Shown here in pieces: positions 22,165 through 35,780 of a stretch of DNA of 64,000 nucleotides. Where the stretch lies: assembly GCA_029215795.1 (NCBI GenBank), contig JARDYH010000002.1, forward strand, positions 15,989,001-16,053,000. The letters run 5' to 3'. Each line of letters starts with the position of its first letter. The stretch's first letter is position 1. Below the pieces are notes generated by a model. That model saw only the letters and a program-made list of their open reading frames with translations, ran no database searches and had not been told where the DNA came from. The stretch comes from Anniella stebbinsi (Eukaryota; Chordata; Lepidosauria; Squamata; Anniellidae). Both the position numbers and the translations under genes were made by a program.

Positions 22165-22240
22165 AAGGCCAATAATATTTATTTATTTAATTTATGTATG
22201 TATTACATGTCTATACCATCCAATAGCTGATGCTTTCGAG
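22165..22240 (-). mobile_element. Decayed L2-like 3' tail
   Basis: 'tatttatttaatttatgtat' followed by 'tctataccatccaatagctg' and 'atgctttcgagttcagc' is a diverged form of the (TTTA)n-ataccgccc-atagccgaagctctctgggc tail at 62625-62972. Confidence 0.5.
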
Positions 22241-22791
22241 TTCAGCATTAGCTTCTGTGCTGTTTAATGCAACCCTCCCAACAGCACCCCCACCGAAGTC
22301 ACAATGTGCCTTAAGAGTTTATGGAAATCATATAAGAAATGCCAGATATGGAGACAGAGAGTTGGGAGGTTCCCAATACATTTTGTTAGTGGAAAGGTAG
22401 GATATAAATGGATAAAATAACTCATTTTTATTAGATCTGCAGCTGCATGGGTGTTTCCTGCAATGGACATACAAATTGTAAAGGGCAAGCATTTCTTCAA
22501 AATGCCCAAGGAATGCATGCTATAAAACCTGGATACATGCAATTCCCTGACCCGCACCTGCTACATGTTTAGGAATATGTCCCTCTACAAGGGTGTGAAG
22601 CTTCTTCTGGCTATATGGGAGCTTCGTTGTGAGATTGCTTCTCTATTCCTTGACAAGTTCATAGCCTCTAAGCTCATATAATGCCTGCAGTGGGGATGCA
22701 GAAACTTCCTTTCCTCTCCTCCTTGTCTTCCAGGTTTCTTTGTTGCCCAGCTCTTGCCTATCCCATGCTCCTCTTCAGGATTACTTAGCAT

Positions 22792-23235
22792 AGAATCATA
22801 GAGTTGGAAGGGGCTTATAAGGCAATGGAGTCCAACCCCCTGCTCAATGCAGGAATCCACCTTAAAGCACACCTGACAGATGGTTGTCCAGCTGCCTCTT
22901 GGATGCTTCTAATGTGGAAAGCCCATGACCTCCCTAGGTCATTGGTTCCAATGTCATACTGCTCTAACAGTCAGGAAGTTTTTCCTGATGTCCAGCTAGA
23001 ATCTGGCTTCCTGTAGCTTGAGCCCATTAATCCATGTCCTGCTCTCTGGGATGATCGAGAAGAGAACCTGGCCCTCCATTGTGTGACAACCTTTCAAGTA
23101 CTTGAAGAATTCTATCATGTTTCCCCTCAGTCTTCTCTTCGCCAGGTTAAACATGCCCAGTTCCTTCAGTCCCTCCACATAGGGCTTTGTTTCCAGACCC
23201 CTGATCATCCGCATTGCCCTCCTCTGAACATGCTA
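22792..23235 (-). mobile_element. CR1 LINE 3' end (minus orientation)
   Basis: Begins 'agaatcatagagttggaagg' and continues 'ccaaccccctgctcaatgca', 'ttttcctgatgtccagctag', 'cttcagtccctccacatagg' and 'tgccctcctctgaacatgct'. Read on the minus strand it ends in the CR1 terminal ATGATTCT. It is a 5'-truncated copy, about 440 bp, parallel to the first third of 31492-32645. Confidence 0.9.
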
Positions 23236-23410
23236 GGGATTTCATGAGTAATCGGAATGGTGAACTCATACAAGCAAGCTTCCTTACTCAATTATTTATG
23301 AGTTGGTTCAGGTTGGGCAGGGGCCTCGCTCAACTACACCTCTACCCCCGGCTACCACTTTCCCTTCTGCCCAAAAGGGTCACCTAACTTATACAGGGCG
23401 GGTAAAGGGG
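23236..23410 (-). other. TCF4 intron, nothing recognised
   Basis: Short stretch between a CR1 end and a palindromic MITE. No feature seen. Confidence 0.5.
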
Positions 23411-23622
23411 GACATAGGGCGGATCTACACTGCAGTTTTAAAGCGCTTTATAACAGTAGTGACAACTGTTTTGGAGTGAGTCCTGGGCCCCATCAGTTGT
23501 CAGTACTGTTATAAGCCACTTTATAACAGTAGTGACAACTGTTGGGGCCCAGGACATACTCCAAAACAGTTGTCACTACTGTTATAAAGCGCTTTAAAAC
23601 AGCAGTGTACATCCGCCCACAG
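23411..23622. mobile_element. Palindromic MITE (GGGCGGATCTACACTG ends)
   Basis: Starts 'gggcggatctacactgcagt' and ends 'cagcagtgtacatccgccc'. The word 'ttataacagtagtgacaact' and its inverse 'agttgtcactactgttataa' occur repeatedly, so the element is a near-perfect hairpin with a repeated centre. It shares 'acagttgtca.tactgttata' with the family at 8236, 35781 and 50151. Confidence 0.8.
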
Positions 23623-24394
23623 TTGTGATAGTGGTGGCAGCACCAGCTTCTTGGCAAAACATCCTTTCCAAACAAAGTCACTGGGACTACAAGTGCCAGT
23701 GTCTCCAGTGGGAAAGTAAGGCTATCCATGACAATGTCTGCCAATGGAGAGGCATGCAAAGGACCAAGCCCCTTGTAGGCAAATGAAGGGATGCTCGCAC
23801 AATTAATAGTGTCTGTGGCAGCGTACATTGCAGCCTTGGCACTGGTGCTCCTGCATCACTTTTGCCCTGGCCATGTTTACTGCTGGCCATATCAATTGTG
23901 CTGTGGAGCAACTGGGAGGCTCCTGGCAACCCAAGTTCCCAACTAGGCTTAACTACTGTAAATAGATGGCTTCCATATCTTGTGAATGTAGCGTCACCTA
24001 GAGATCCCATCTTTTCCCTGGCAGAGGTCTTGAGCCTTGGTGCATTTCGTTTAGATGAAGTGATGGGGGAAATGTTTTGATTGTTCATGGCAAAGGATCC
24101 TTGTGGCAACTTAAACACTGGGTTCTCATCACTGAGAAACTGCCCAAAAGAAAACAAAGCACCTTAACAACATAAATGGAAACAGCTTGTCTGGCATTGC
24201 TTGCTCTTCCCTCTGGCTCAGGGTAAGCAAATGCACAGAAAAGGCAGGGATTGAAGCAATATTGACCAATGTCATGCTTAAATATTCTCCAAACTGGGAT
24301 GACTAGAACTGAACTTGCAATGCTAATACTTAAAAGAACTTCACCAACACTCAGCTCCTTTCTGCCCACAATTCAAAGTGATAGACTTAAGAAG
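23623..24394 (-). other. TCF4 intron, nothing recognised
   Basis: The longest open frame here, 156 codons on the minus strand at 23687-24157, has no recognisable family and no splice or codon context. I treat it as chance. Confidence 0.55.
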
Positions 24395-24680
24395 GTCTTT
24401 TAGTGAAGACCAACTGTCTGGGAGCTGGGTATCTGAAGGACCACCTGCTCCCATATGAACCTGCCCTGTGGTTACATTCTTCATCAGAGGCATTCTTCTG
24501 GGTGCCCTCACCTTCTGAAGTTAGGAGGATAGCTACCAAGGAACAGGGCCTTTTTTGTGATGGTGCCCCATTTATGGACGCCATCCTGGTGAAAATTGTC
24601 ATTGGACCAAAGATAGTTACACGCACAAGTCCTTGGCTGATAATTAATCCTGCAGTTCTTTGAATGGCACTGGAGGTAAA
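24395..24680 (+). mobile_element. L2-clade LINE fragment, C-terminal part
   Basis: A plus-strand frame reads YLKDHLLPYEPA, then SPSEVRRIATKEQGLF and CDGAPF. The YLKDHLLPYEP word recurs in the L2 remnant at 36242 and is typical of the C-terminal end of L2-like ORF2 proteins. Both ends are truncated. Confidence 0.65.
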
Positions 24681-24911
24681 TGTGAGGTCTGTCAAAACAA
24701 GAATAAGGCATAATCTAATGATCTCTTTGAAACCCCAGAAGTGACTCCACTGGTGAGGTTAAAGTATTTTCTATACAGGCCTAGCTGAGGACTGTAGCAC
24801 TATCTATCATTTATTTTTATTATGAATAAATGCACACAACACATTTTAGAGTTTCATAAAAAAAAAAGCCAAGTCCCTGTCCCAATGAGCTAGTGATCAA
24901 AGTTTAGACAG

Positions 24912-25140
24912 TGGCTCAATTTGGACGACACAATAAACAACTGGTGTGGGGGAAACAATAGTCAGTTGTTTTGACTATTGTGTCATCCGAATGCTGCCAA
25001 AGTCAACTCAGCGCTGATCCTCATCCACACCACAGTTGATTATTTATTACCATGTTGTGTGGGGAGTGCCCCCTAGGGTTAGCATGAGGGTTAGGGTTAG
25101 TCAACCCACCATTGACTATTGTGTCGTCCGAATTGAGTCA
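24912..25140. mobile_element. Palindromic MITE (TGGCTCAATTCGGACGACAC family), copy 2
   Basis: Begins 'tggctcaatttggacgacac' and ends 'gtgtcgtccgaattgagtca'. The interior matches copies at 12791, 34034 and 62310. A short 'gggttagggttag' at about 25078-25100 is a local variant of the interior. A 5-bp cagtg occurs at both borders and may be a target duplication. Confidence 0.85.
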
Positions 25141-28100
25141 GTGTGTTTAATTTAGCAGTGGGGGCTGTTGTGTTATGCTGGGTGCCTATGGGCACCATTT
25201 TTATATGGCACCTGTGGGTGTCTGGCTTACCGTGGCTTAGCGTGTTGGACTGGGCAGAAACCGTTAAATAAGCCATGGGTTGCTGTCCACTCCCAACAAG
25301 GCATGCTGCCTACTCCCAACAAGCCATGCTCCCCTGGTTTGCACAACACGGCAAGCCACAGTAAGCTGAGAGCCCATGGGCACTATGCAAAAATGGCTAC
25401 CATGGGTGCTTGGCATGGCAGGACAGTCACCATGTCTAAATTTAACCACAGGGGGCTGTGGTGTGGCGTGAACCAGACCAGTGGGAGAGACAACAGAGGA
25501 TGGAGAGAAACAGGATAGGAAGGGATGAATATAAGGAAATCCAGTTGTCACGTACTTAGGCCTGATTGCAGTTGGGTCTGTAGTTGAAGATGAGGATTAA
25601 GGTGGAAGCCAACATTGTGCGAGTAGAAGGCACTCATGCAAGGGGATTTTTCATTTTCCCTTCCCCGTGTGTTTTATGGGGCTGCAGTGGGAGGTTTCCA
25701 AGTTTGGCGATTCCCCCCCCCCCCTCTTCAACTGCAGCCCTATAATACACAGCCCACAATATTCAGCAGGTTCCCCTGGCCATTGGAGAAGCTTTTCAAG
25801 GGTAGGGGATACAGGGAGCTGCAGGATGGGGAGGAGAGATTTGTTGTGTGGGCCTCTTTCCCACTTGCACAGTCTTGGGCATCAGGTGAGACAACAGCAA
25901 TTAAGGAGATAAGCCAAAGGGGCTTCACAGAAAAGACGAGTTTTGAAGATGACTCTGGAGGAGAGAAAGGGAACATAGCATACATGCTTTTCTTCATTAC
26001 TATCAATAGGTTATTAATCCTTTTATTATTATTAATCTAGTTGTCCCTGCTATTGAGCAGTAAAATTAATACTGGGCTCGCGCTGGTTATTTGATAAGGA
26101 AGGCCTTACTGGAAGCTCAAACTTACATTCTGGGCAAAATCTCAGGTTACGTTGAGCATTGCTTCCGTCTCTCCCACCCCCAACAACAAAAAGGTACAAA
26201 GCTGACAAAGGAAGGTGTACCGTGGGCAAAGAAACTCCCGCCACCAGCACATTCTGAACAAGTTTCCGGTCCATACCTCCCACTGCTACTTTATTTACTG
26301 CAGCTGGCCAAAGTTTTATAGCCTGTTTCATGTATTAAAATTCAAATGTGGAAAACATTACCAGTGTCCTCCCTGATTTTTTTTAATTCCCCCCCCCCTC
26401 CAACTTCCTTTTCAGCATGGAATGTATCAAATGGTCAAAGGCTAACTTAAGACTGACTCTACTCAAAAACTATTTCCTTTGTTCTTGTGTTTTTACTTCA
26501 AAATTCAGACCAGTTTTCCAGAAAGAAAATAGCAGCCCTGATGCTTTCTCACAAGTTACAGTTTTAGACGGTGAATAATATTGCCTGTGAACTACTACTC
26601 GGAACTGCGGTGGGGGAGGGGAGGCGGTCCAGCAAGGAGAAAGAAGGGTGATATATGCAATGCCTTTCTTTGGTGGGGGACTTTGTGTGCCTCTGTGTAT
26701 GTGTGAGTGGAGGGGGGGTGGGGTGGATACATTCCCAAAAATTGCCTCTCACCGAAGTTTCCGTTTTAAATGTACTTTGTGCCCGAGATTCATTTATTAT
26801 TTTATGAATTTCATATAAGCAAACAAGAACTTCAGAACAACAGCAAAAGCAACAGAGTTTCATGCTTTATATGCTGCATAATCGCCATTGGCTAATCCAA
26901 GCAAACAAACACAGAGAAAGCAGAAGACAAATACCTGCTCTCCCATTGCAACAACGCATATTCAAGGGTCAGATATTTCCATCAAGTACTATATGCAGAG
27001 CTGACATTTCTAGGTTTGCTCCCCCCATACTCCCTGCCAAAGTCTTTTCCTCAGCTACATCTGGCATATAAGAGGGAAGTACATATTTATGGAACAAGTC
27101 TCTCTGAAGTGATGCCCTGGGTGCATGTTGCATCAGTTTAACATATGCAAAGCAAAAAAAAAAAAAAAAGGTGGGGGGGAAGTTACCAAAGGGAGGGGGA
27201 GCACCCCCCCTTCTTTCTTTTGATTGAGAGCAGATCCACAGAAATAGTTGCAAGTCACAGATCTGGCTTTTAATAGAGCCAGGTTTCTTCATTAAAAGCA
27301 GTATTGTTTAAACATGACGCGTTATGTGTTTGTGCATGGAATCACCCAAATCTTAAGATTCTACACATCCCAGGGAATACATAACGCATCACCTGAGGGC
27401 AAGCTAAATTACAATCCAGAATATGCTTCTGTCAATTCTCAGCAACTGCTATACAGAAACAAAATCATGTCTGTTCTTTGAGCGAATTTTATTGGGAAAG
27501 CAGGGAGTGGGGATATGGAAAAAGCGTCCTTCAACCTTCCAGGTCTTTGTGGGCAGACTATTTCCAGCAACCATTTATGTTGTTATCTATAAAGGCCAAT
27601 GTTCCACTTCTAGCCTATAATAATATAATGCTCAAAACACAATGCTTTTAACTTTAGTTTTAAGAGGCAATCTATACAGAGTTCCTACATCGAAATGGTC
27701 CTTCTCCCTCTATTTTTAATAACAAACAAAACTCAGTGGTAATAACTGCCATGAATTCAGTGCCTTTCATCTTGATATGCATTGGGGGCCTGGCTACATA
27801 CAGCAACACTGATTTGTAATCATTAAACCTTGGCTAAGAGCAAGTATTTGGCAAAGCACACCTGGCCCAGATCCCTTGTTTTTAAAGCATAACTTCACTT
27901 TATACAGTGCCCAATGTAGTATATTGCTGTAGTGTTCACATACTACAATTCCTTGCTGAAACAATCCCTATATTTTTCAGCATTTCCCCTCAGTTGTGCT
28001 AAATGCTAGGCGGCTACTACTCCATAAGCCTGTGCAAGCTTTTTGTGTGTGTGCATGTTCTGGCCATGGATTTCTGGCCAAAATGATAGATCTAATTGGT

Positions 28101-30709
28101 CCCTATTGTAGGATCTTCTCAGCTGGCTTTCCACTTTGACAACACTTGTTTAGAACTCTCTCTGTACACATGTCAAGTGAAATGGAACCCATGCAAATTC
28201 TTTGTGACTAAATACAGGTCTAAAAGCAGAACAGAATGTAAACCACCCATTTGGACATTTAATGTTATCTCAGAGATGTAGATTTTTACATTGCTGCTTG
28301 CATGTGTTTTAATATTTATCATAGAAGAACAAAAAGAGAAGTTAACCCTAACAACTTAATCCTGGAACTATTAGCAAGATGGTGTCTATAGACCAATCCT
28401 ATACATGTCTGTTCAGAAAGAAGTAAGCCCACTGAAATCAATGGGTCTTACTTATACATCCTTACTCCAAGATAAGTATGTATAAGATTGCCACCTATAT
28501 TGTTTTAAGGAAACAGGAACATTTGGATCCAAAACATAAATCCTGGAGACCTGTGATAGATGGGTGTTTTTACAGGGTGGGTTTTCTGATTCCTATTACA
28601 ATTAGACATAGCCTCAGCTAGAGTTCAGGTCAAGACTAGACTAACTGATGCAGAATATCAAAATAATTTGTCCCATATTGAATGCTCTAATATTTCCCCT
28701 CATATAGTATTCTGTGCCTTAATGGACCTGATGCCTGATGTTGTTGTCTTCCTTCCATCAAATTAAGAAAAGGTATTTAGAGTGGTCAAAGTCTGGAAGG
28801 AAAAGCAATACTTCCTGGATCTGGGCTTGAAGGTGTATAAGGGGCAAGGTTTGAAGTGAAAGGATTAACTCCCTTTTATACACCGCAATCGTACCCATAG
28901 CCTCAGGAAAGGGATCCCTAGGAGAGGGTACGACAGTGTACTTTTGAAAAATGTGCACATTTCCAAAATATGCACAAATATACTTTATTAAATGGGTGCA
29001 TGTGTCCAAAAAATAATAATTACATTTTAAAAGTACACAAAATGTGTACACGAATTAACAGATTACAGAAAAAAGGTGTTTGAATGCTGTACTGATTTAA
29101 AATAAAAATAAAAATCTGAAGCTCTTGCAGAAACAAGACATAACAAGCTTGACTTTGAAAAGCCAACAGTGAGATGGATCAACCTATCCATTCCTAAATA
29201 TATCCGATCAACCAGACCAAAAATATACACCAAGTTTCTTTCCTTGGATTTGGACATGGGGAAGGAAACCTAGTAATTACCTTTTGGCTTTGTAGTGTTA
29301 TTTATTGTTAATATAGCCATTCAAACATAAGGATAGTTTTAACAAGTGCATGACTGCTGATTTTGTTTTTGTCAGTAAATGAACTGTAATTTCATATCTA
29401 ATTATACTTAGAATAGTCAGGTACACTGGAGTTTCTTTGGTTGTCTTTGACAGTTTAGGAACAAATTATTGTGTATTGTAATGGTCAATTGGATGAGCAA
29501 TAAATTAGAACTTGACTTGACAAACACTAGAATGATTGGCACCATCTTTGCGAAATGGCCATATTGTAATAGAATTTGGTTATTATAACTAGTTTAGTCC
29601 CATCTCATTAAAAGGTTTTATATTGATTGACTGTCATCATCATTAAGTAGTAGCTATGAGGATTCTAATTTCCCTCTACTGTCTGGGCAAGGCTTCCATA
29701 CATTCAACCAGATTATCTTGAATAATCGAGTACAAAGATGGCACAGAAAACAATCAGACAAGGTAAACAAACACAGAAAATGGCTCCAATATGGGAATTT
29801 GTAAGTGGTAACTAAATTCCTGACTTGAGAAAAAGGGTTGTAGATATGAGATATAGTTCCTACCAAACTGGCTCTATAGGTGTGATCTGATGAGTGAAGA
29901 GTAAATGGATTAAAGGAATTTCTCTACCTTGAAACACCACTTCTCACAAATCAGAGGGTGACATTCAATGTTACAGCAATGGACCTGTTCATGCCTCTTC
30001 CACTCCTCCCTCTGCAACCTCCAAATCTGCTCCAGAGGGTTTCCCAACTTTCTGGAGTGGAATTGAGAGGGGGTGCACAGGGGGTTGGGGGAATCTGTTC
30101 CACCAGCTGTGCCTGTTCTGCTGGTGGGTGGACACAGCTGAATACAACACAAGTTATTTATGTCCATTGCCTGAGCAGGGTTCATGGATCAGGAATTAGT
30201 AGGAGAAAGCAGAGGGCATTGTGTCCTAGCATCTGTATAAATCTGCCAAGAAGAGGTTGCTTAAATATAATCTGGAAATTAATTTGTCCTTTCCCACTAT
30301 CTTGCCATTGCGGTTAATAACCTGAATTACAATCGACTTCAAATCTAATCTCAGTGATAAACTCACTAGACAGTTTTTAGTCAATTCACAGTCTCTTATC
30401 CTCGGACACTCCCATGTGTAGTCATCATCATTATCATCATCATGTTGTCTTACCCTGCAAAGCTATTTTCAGGATGATGTGAGATGATTTCACCACTTTG
30501 AAGAATGTGCTTATTAGTATTTTTTGAGAATATTATACTAAAACGGTTACGCTATTCCTTAATAGAATGAAATATGTCAGAAGATATTTCCATCTGAAAG
30601 TTGCTGGAACTATACTATTAAAAATGGGCATGCTGTCACAGATGACAATTTAAGAAATCTAAACTGGAAGAGCTAAAATTTAAATTGCTTCATACATATT
30701 CTTGTTATC
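25141..30709 (-). other. TCF4 large intron, no gene seen
   Basis: No exon or gene. 25150-25480 has repeated inverse words (ccatgggtt, gccacagtaagc, ccatgggc) and may be an undefined MITE. A copy of the short AGTAAG repeat lies at about 28385-28495. A15 occurs near 27155-27169 and C-rich homopolymers occur near 25715 and 26390. The rest appears unique. Confidence 0.55.
28385..28495. repeat. Short palindromic interspersed repeat (AGTAAG family)
   Basis: Reads 'caatcctatacatgtctgtt', 'aagtaagcccactgaaatca' and 'atgggtcttacttatacatc', then 'gtatgtataagattgccacc'. Terminal words are inverted with respect to each other. Confidence 0.65.
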
Positions 30710-30717
30710 GTGTTTTA

Positions 30718-31037
30718 TAGGCTGACCCTATGAAAAGGAGGGCAGGGCTCCTGTAACTTTAACAGTTGTAGAGAAAAGGGAATTTCTGCCAGTGTCATTT
30801 GTATGCAATTAGTTCCTGGTGAAATTCCCTCTTCATCACAACAGTTAAAGTTGCAGGAGCCCTGCCTTCTTTTGTATAGGGTCACTCTAGTATAGTGCCT
30901 GCACCTTTAACAGTTGTGATGAAGAGGGAATTTCACCAGGAACTAGTTGCATACAAATGACACCTGCTGAAATTCCCTTTTCTCTACAACTGTTAAAGTT
31001 ATATGAGCCCTGTCCTCCTTTTCAGATGGTCAGCCTA
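30718..31037. mobile_element. hAT-type palindromic MITE, copy 4, with 8-bp target duplication
   Basis: A 320-bp element starts 'taggctgaccctatgaaaag' and ends 'cttttcagatggtcagccta', flanked by the perfect 8-bp duplication gtgtttta (30710-30717 and 31038-31045). The interior is a long inverted repeat around 'tatagggtcactctagtata'. This is the cleanest single copy of the family. Confidence 0.9.
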
Positions 31038-31045
31038 GTGTTTTA

Positions 31046-31491
31046 GATTGTCTCAAAGAAATACTCTTTTAACACTACCTAAAGTAGGTTTGAGTCACAA
31101 CAACATGCATACTTGCATTAAAATATGTTAGTTGAGTACAAACAAGACATAATCAACAATACATTTTCTCTCATCTCAGTTCAATGTTCTCTCATCACAG
31201 AACTTAAACTTATGCTTACTGTAGGTTTTCTCTAAAATCCCATCTCTTGTTTTCAAGCATGGAGATTTTATCCTCCATTATTTCAGATCTAATGAAGTTA
31301 GTTGTGTTTCAAGAAGTTGAATGAAGATAGAAAGGGAGGAGAGCAAATTTAGGATTCTTATTTATAAGAGATGTACACTCTGCTCTGCACAGATAGTGTA
31401 GTACTCTTTAAATGTTACCCTGGTCACACAGAAACTGCTTTGTCTGACTGGTCCCAGTGTGGCTTGTGGCTAGGGTAATGTTTAAACATCA
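31046..31491 (-). other. TCF4 intron, nothing recognised
   Basis: No exon or repeat recognised. Confidence 0.5.
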
Positions 31492-32645
31492 CAGAATCAT
31501 AGAATAGTAGAGTTGGAAGGGGCCTATAAGGCCATGAAGTCCAACCCCCTGATCAGTGTAGGAATCCATCTTAAAGCACACCTAACAGATGGCTGTCCAG
31601 TTGCCTCTTGAATGCCTCTAGGGTGGGAGAGCCCACGATCTCCCTAGATAATTGGTCCCATTGTCGGACTGCTCTAATGGTCAAGAAGTTTTTCCTGATG
31701 TCTAGCTGGAATCTGGTTTCCTGTAACTTGAGCCCATTATTCTGTGCCCTGCACTCTGGGATGATCGAGAACAGATCCTGGCTCTCCTCTGTGTGACAAC
31801 CTTTCAAGTATTCCAAGAATGCTATCATGTCTCCCCTCAGTCTTCTCTTCTCAAGGCTAAACATGCCCTGTTATTTCAGTCTCTCCTCAAAGGGCTTTGT
31901 TTCTAGACCCCCGATCATCCTCGTTGCCCTCCTCCAGCTTGTCTGCATCCTTCTTGAAGTGCGCTGCCCAGAACTGGACACAATACTCGAGATGAGGCCT
32001 TTCCAGTGCTGAATAGAGGGGAACCAGTACTTCACACAATTTGGAAGCTATACTTCTATTAATGCAGCCCAAAATAACATTTGCTTTTTTTTTTTTTTGC
32101 AGCCACATCATACTGTTGGCTCATATTCAGCTTGAGATCTACAACAATTCCAAGATCCTTCTCGCTTGTAGTATTGCTGAGCCAAGTATCCCCCATCTTG
32201 TAACTGCACATTTGGTTTCTTTTTCCTAGGTGTAGAACTTGGCATTTATCTCTATTAAATTTCATTCAGTTGTTTTCAGGCCAGCCTTCCAGCCTATCAA
32301 GATCACTTTGAAGTTTGGTTCTGTCTTCCAGGGTATTAGCTATTCCACCCAATTTTGTGTCATCTGCAAATTTGATCAGCATTCCCTGCACTTCCTCATC
32401 CAAATCTTTAATAAAAATGATGGAGAGTACTGGGCCTAGGACTGAGCCCTGCGGTACCCACTTGTTACCTCTCCCCAGTTTGAGAAGATACCATTGATAA
32501 GCACTCTTTGAGTCCAATTCTAGAGCCAACTGTGGATACACCTAATAGTTGTACCATCTAGCCCACTTTTAGCTAGTTTATGAATCAGAATGTCATGGGG
32601 CACTTTGTCAAAAGCTTTGCTAAAGTCAAGATATATTGCTTCCCC
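31492..32645 (-). mobile_element. CR1 LINE, 5'-truncated, with partial reverse transcriptase
   Basis: Minus-strand frames in the upstream half encode reverse-transcriptase motifs of the CR1 clade: YLDFSKAFDKVPHD near 32590-32635, KWVPQGSVLGPVLS near 32430-32460 and the catalytic LIKFADDTKLGG near 32340-32375. The 3' end at 31492 reads, on the plus strand, 'cagaatcatagaatagtaga', the inverse of the CR1 terminal repeat. Several frame changes and stops separate the blocks, so it is dead. About 1.15 kb of a full element of several kb remains. Confidence 0.92.
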
Positions 32646-34033
32646 CCTCCCTCCCCCAATCCAAGCGTGAAACAGACTGGCCATGGTATCAGCAATCTGG
32701 TCGATTTAAATGCTTATGCCATACAGTAGCTCAACTGTAAATGGCCACGAAGTTAACTAATTTAGCACAGAATCCTATCTTGATAATTGGCGGACTCCGA
32801 AGTCAGAGGCTGCCGACATCCAATACAGGGCAGCCAGAGTACAGAGGCAATCTTCACCTTTGTGCTTCGGCCACCCTGCATTTCTCCTAGATGGGAGATT
32901 TCGCTCATCTAGGTGTGGCTTCAGGTAGGGAAGGAAGCAGGGATGCTCACAAGAAGCTGCATAAAGCAGTTTCCATGGTCTCCTCCCCTCCTTGCCCTGG
33001 GCACCACCCACTTTCCGCAGTCTCTGTGCTCTGTTTCCAAGCGTGAAAATGTAGCTGGCGCGGATACAACTGTGCCGACTAAGAGGGAGTGGGGAGTATG
33101 GTTTTTGAGCTCCGAAGTCAGAGTCCTGGTTACAGCCTTGGATCCCAGAAACCAAAAAATCCAATGTCCCCCAGACACTGTCCGGGGGACAGAGGATTGC
33201 ACCCTTACTGCAGCTGTAGATGTGCGGTTGAATTCCTACCTCGCTAAAAAAAATATCTATGGTTCGCAGAAATATATTCTTTAAAAGACCATTACTCAAA
33301 AAATAAGAAACAAGGTTGTTGTTTTTAAAAAAACGTAAACCACACTGGCATTGGCACCTCATGTCTGCGCATGGCGCATGCATGCCTAATGTTCAGTAGA
33401 AAGATGTGGCAGTAGCACTTAGAAAAGGGAAAGAGGGAATAAACATTGATTTTGCTGCAAGTCCAGAAGGCTGAGGGTCAGCCCCTAGTCTTCCACCAGT
33501 CTTTTCTAGAGAGGAGAAATGAGTGTGGATTAAGCTCCAATCCTTCTGCTTGTGCAGGTTTTTTAAAAAAATACTTGAAAAATTTGGAGGCGGTAAGACA
33601 GGTGTGCTTCACCTGTAAAGAGCAGTAGGAGACTATCTAGGCTGCCTCCCAGTCTGTTGATGGGCAGAAGAAGCAGAGGTTACATGGATAGATGCCCTGA
33701 GGGGGTAGGAAAACCTACCAACTATCCACAAAAAACTGGGCTTCTGCTAGTATAGTATTAAACACCGCCATGGTTCTTCCTTTGCACTTTTCCCATCCTA
33801 AATTCTTATTAGGCATACAAAAAAGCCAAATACTTTTCAGCCAAAAATATCATAATGAAAACAGACTTTTAGTAAAGATCAATGCAACAGAATAGCAGCT
33901 GCTTGCCAATCAGAGATTAAAAGCATGAACAGAAAACATTAGGAGAACAATAGGTTTTACAGTCATAAATATATACAATATAAAAGCAACAGATGCCTTC
34001 ATAACATATATAGAGGAGGAGTTAACTGCTCTC
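32646..34033 (-). other. TCF4 intron, no gene supported
   Basis: A 202-codon minus-strand open frame at 32775-33383 has no recognisable domain and overlaps other random frames, so it is not called as a gene. The phrase 'ctccgaagtcaga' occurs twice (32796 and 33109). The rest is unrecognised. Confidence 0.55.
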
Positions 34034-34252
34034 TGGCTGAATTCGGACAACACGATAGTCAATGGTGGGGTAATAATCAACTTTACAGTGATTTATTACC
34101 ACACAACATGGTAATAAATAATCAACCGTGGTGTAGATTAGGATCAGCGCCGAGTTGACTATGGCAGCATTCGGACGACACAATAGTCAATACAACTGAC
34201 GATTGTTTCCTCCCACCCCCCCAGTTGCTTATTGTGTCGTCCGAATTCAGCC
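34034..34252. mobile_element. Palindromic MITE (TGGCTCAATTCGGACGACAC family), copy 3
   Basis: Begins 'tggctgaattcggacaacac' and ends 'gtgtcgtccgaattcagcc'. Orientation of the interior is opposite to copies 1, 2 and 4. It lies only about 215 bp downstream (in the transcript) of the TCF4 exon at 34466-34669. Confidence 0.85.
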
Positions 34253-34401
34253 TTTGTGTAAAATAGGAGTATGCTTTTCAAACAACTTACTGCACTAACA
34301 AATATTAACACAGTGCTACTGCCGTATAGACAACATAGAGGCTACGAGTGACGAAATTGTGCCTCCATTAAAAGCCTGGGAAAAAAACAAATTATTTCAC
34401 A

Positions 34402-34428
34402 TGCGCACACACACACACACACACACAT
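34402..34428. repeat. (CA)n microsatellite
   Basis: CA run 38 bases on the intron side of the donor of the exon at 34466-34669; on the transcript it is (TG)n. Confidence 0.9.
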
Positions 34429-34450
34429 ATTTGTTAAAGTGTAGTATTTA

Positions 34451-35035
<585 letters not shown>

Positions 35036-35780
35036 TCATGAACGTAACCTCTACAGTACGTTTTTTTGCTCTCTGATTTTGAGACAGTTTGTATTGCTTA
35101 GAAATATCAAATTGCTATGACACTGAAAAATCTTTAAATTCGCTGAGGTGCAATCCAGAACTCGGATTCCTGAGTGGTCCTTTTGAAGTCAAGTGGAAGT
35201 TAGTAGGTTGTGCCCTATGACCTACAGCAAGCTTTGTTAGGGACTATTATTCCTTTGCAATCAAAAGAAATAAGGAGAAAGAACATCTCAGGGTACTATT
35301 CATTTCCACAGTTTCTGCCTTCTTCCCCACAGCACGCATACCCAAACAGCTTTCAGAACATTAGCACAAGTTAAACAGGTTTACTTCATATAAACAAGCC
35401 TTCGAAGTTACGCAGCCAGTATTAGATTAAAACACACACAAAACAAAACCATGTGATAAAATGTGTAATTCAGCCTTGCCTACAACACAAACAAACCTCC
35501 GCATGTTCTTTAGAGAAGCCTCCCTTGCTACCCCCGCATTTTCCCACTGTTTAAAGCCAGAAAGAGTAGTGGTACTAGTTTTGAAGAAATTTAATGTCTG
35601 CTTCAATGGGCTACTTCATTAAAAAAGCAAGAAAAAGCAATGACTTAAATGGACAAAATGAAGTAGGGCAACGTGTATTTTTGCCTACATTCTGCCAAGG
35701 ATTTTTAAAAATTATTCTACAATTCCCCAGAATGCTTCTGAAGTAAACTACATTATCCTTATTGCAACCACAGGGAAACT

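Noticed and set aside
25076..25101. Interstitial telomere-like GGGTTAGGGTTAG
   Set aside because: Only about two repeat units, and it replaces the normal interior of a MITE copy; too short to call.
32775..33383. 202-codon minus-strand open frame
   Set aside because: No recognisable domain, several overlapping frames on both strands, no splice or codon context; most likely chance in a stop-poor stretch of intron.
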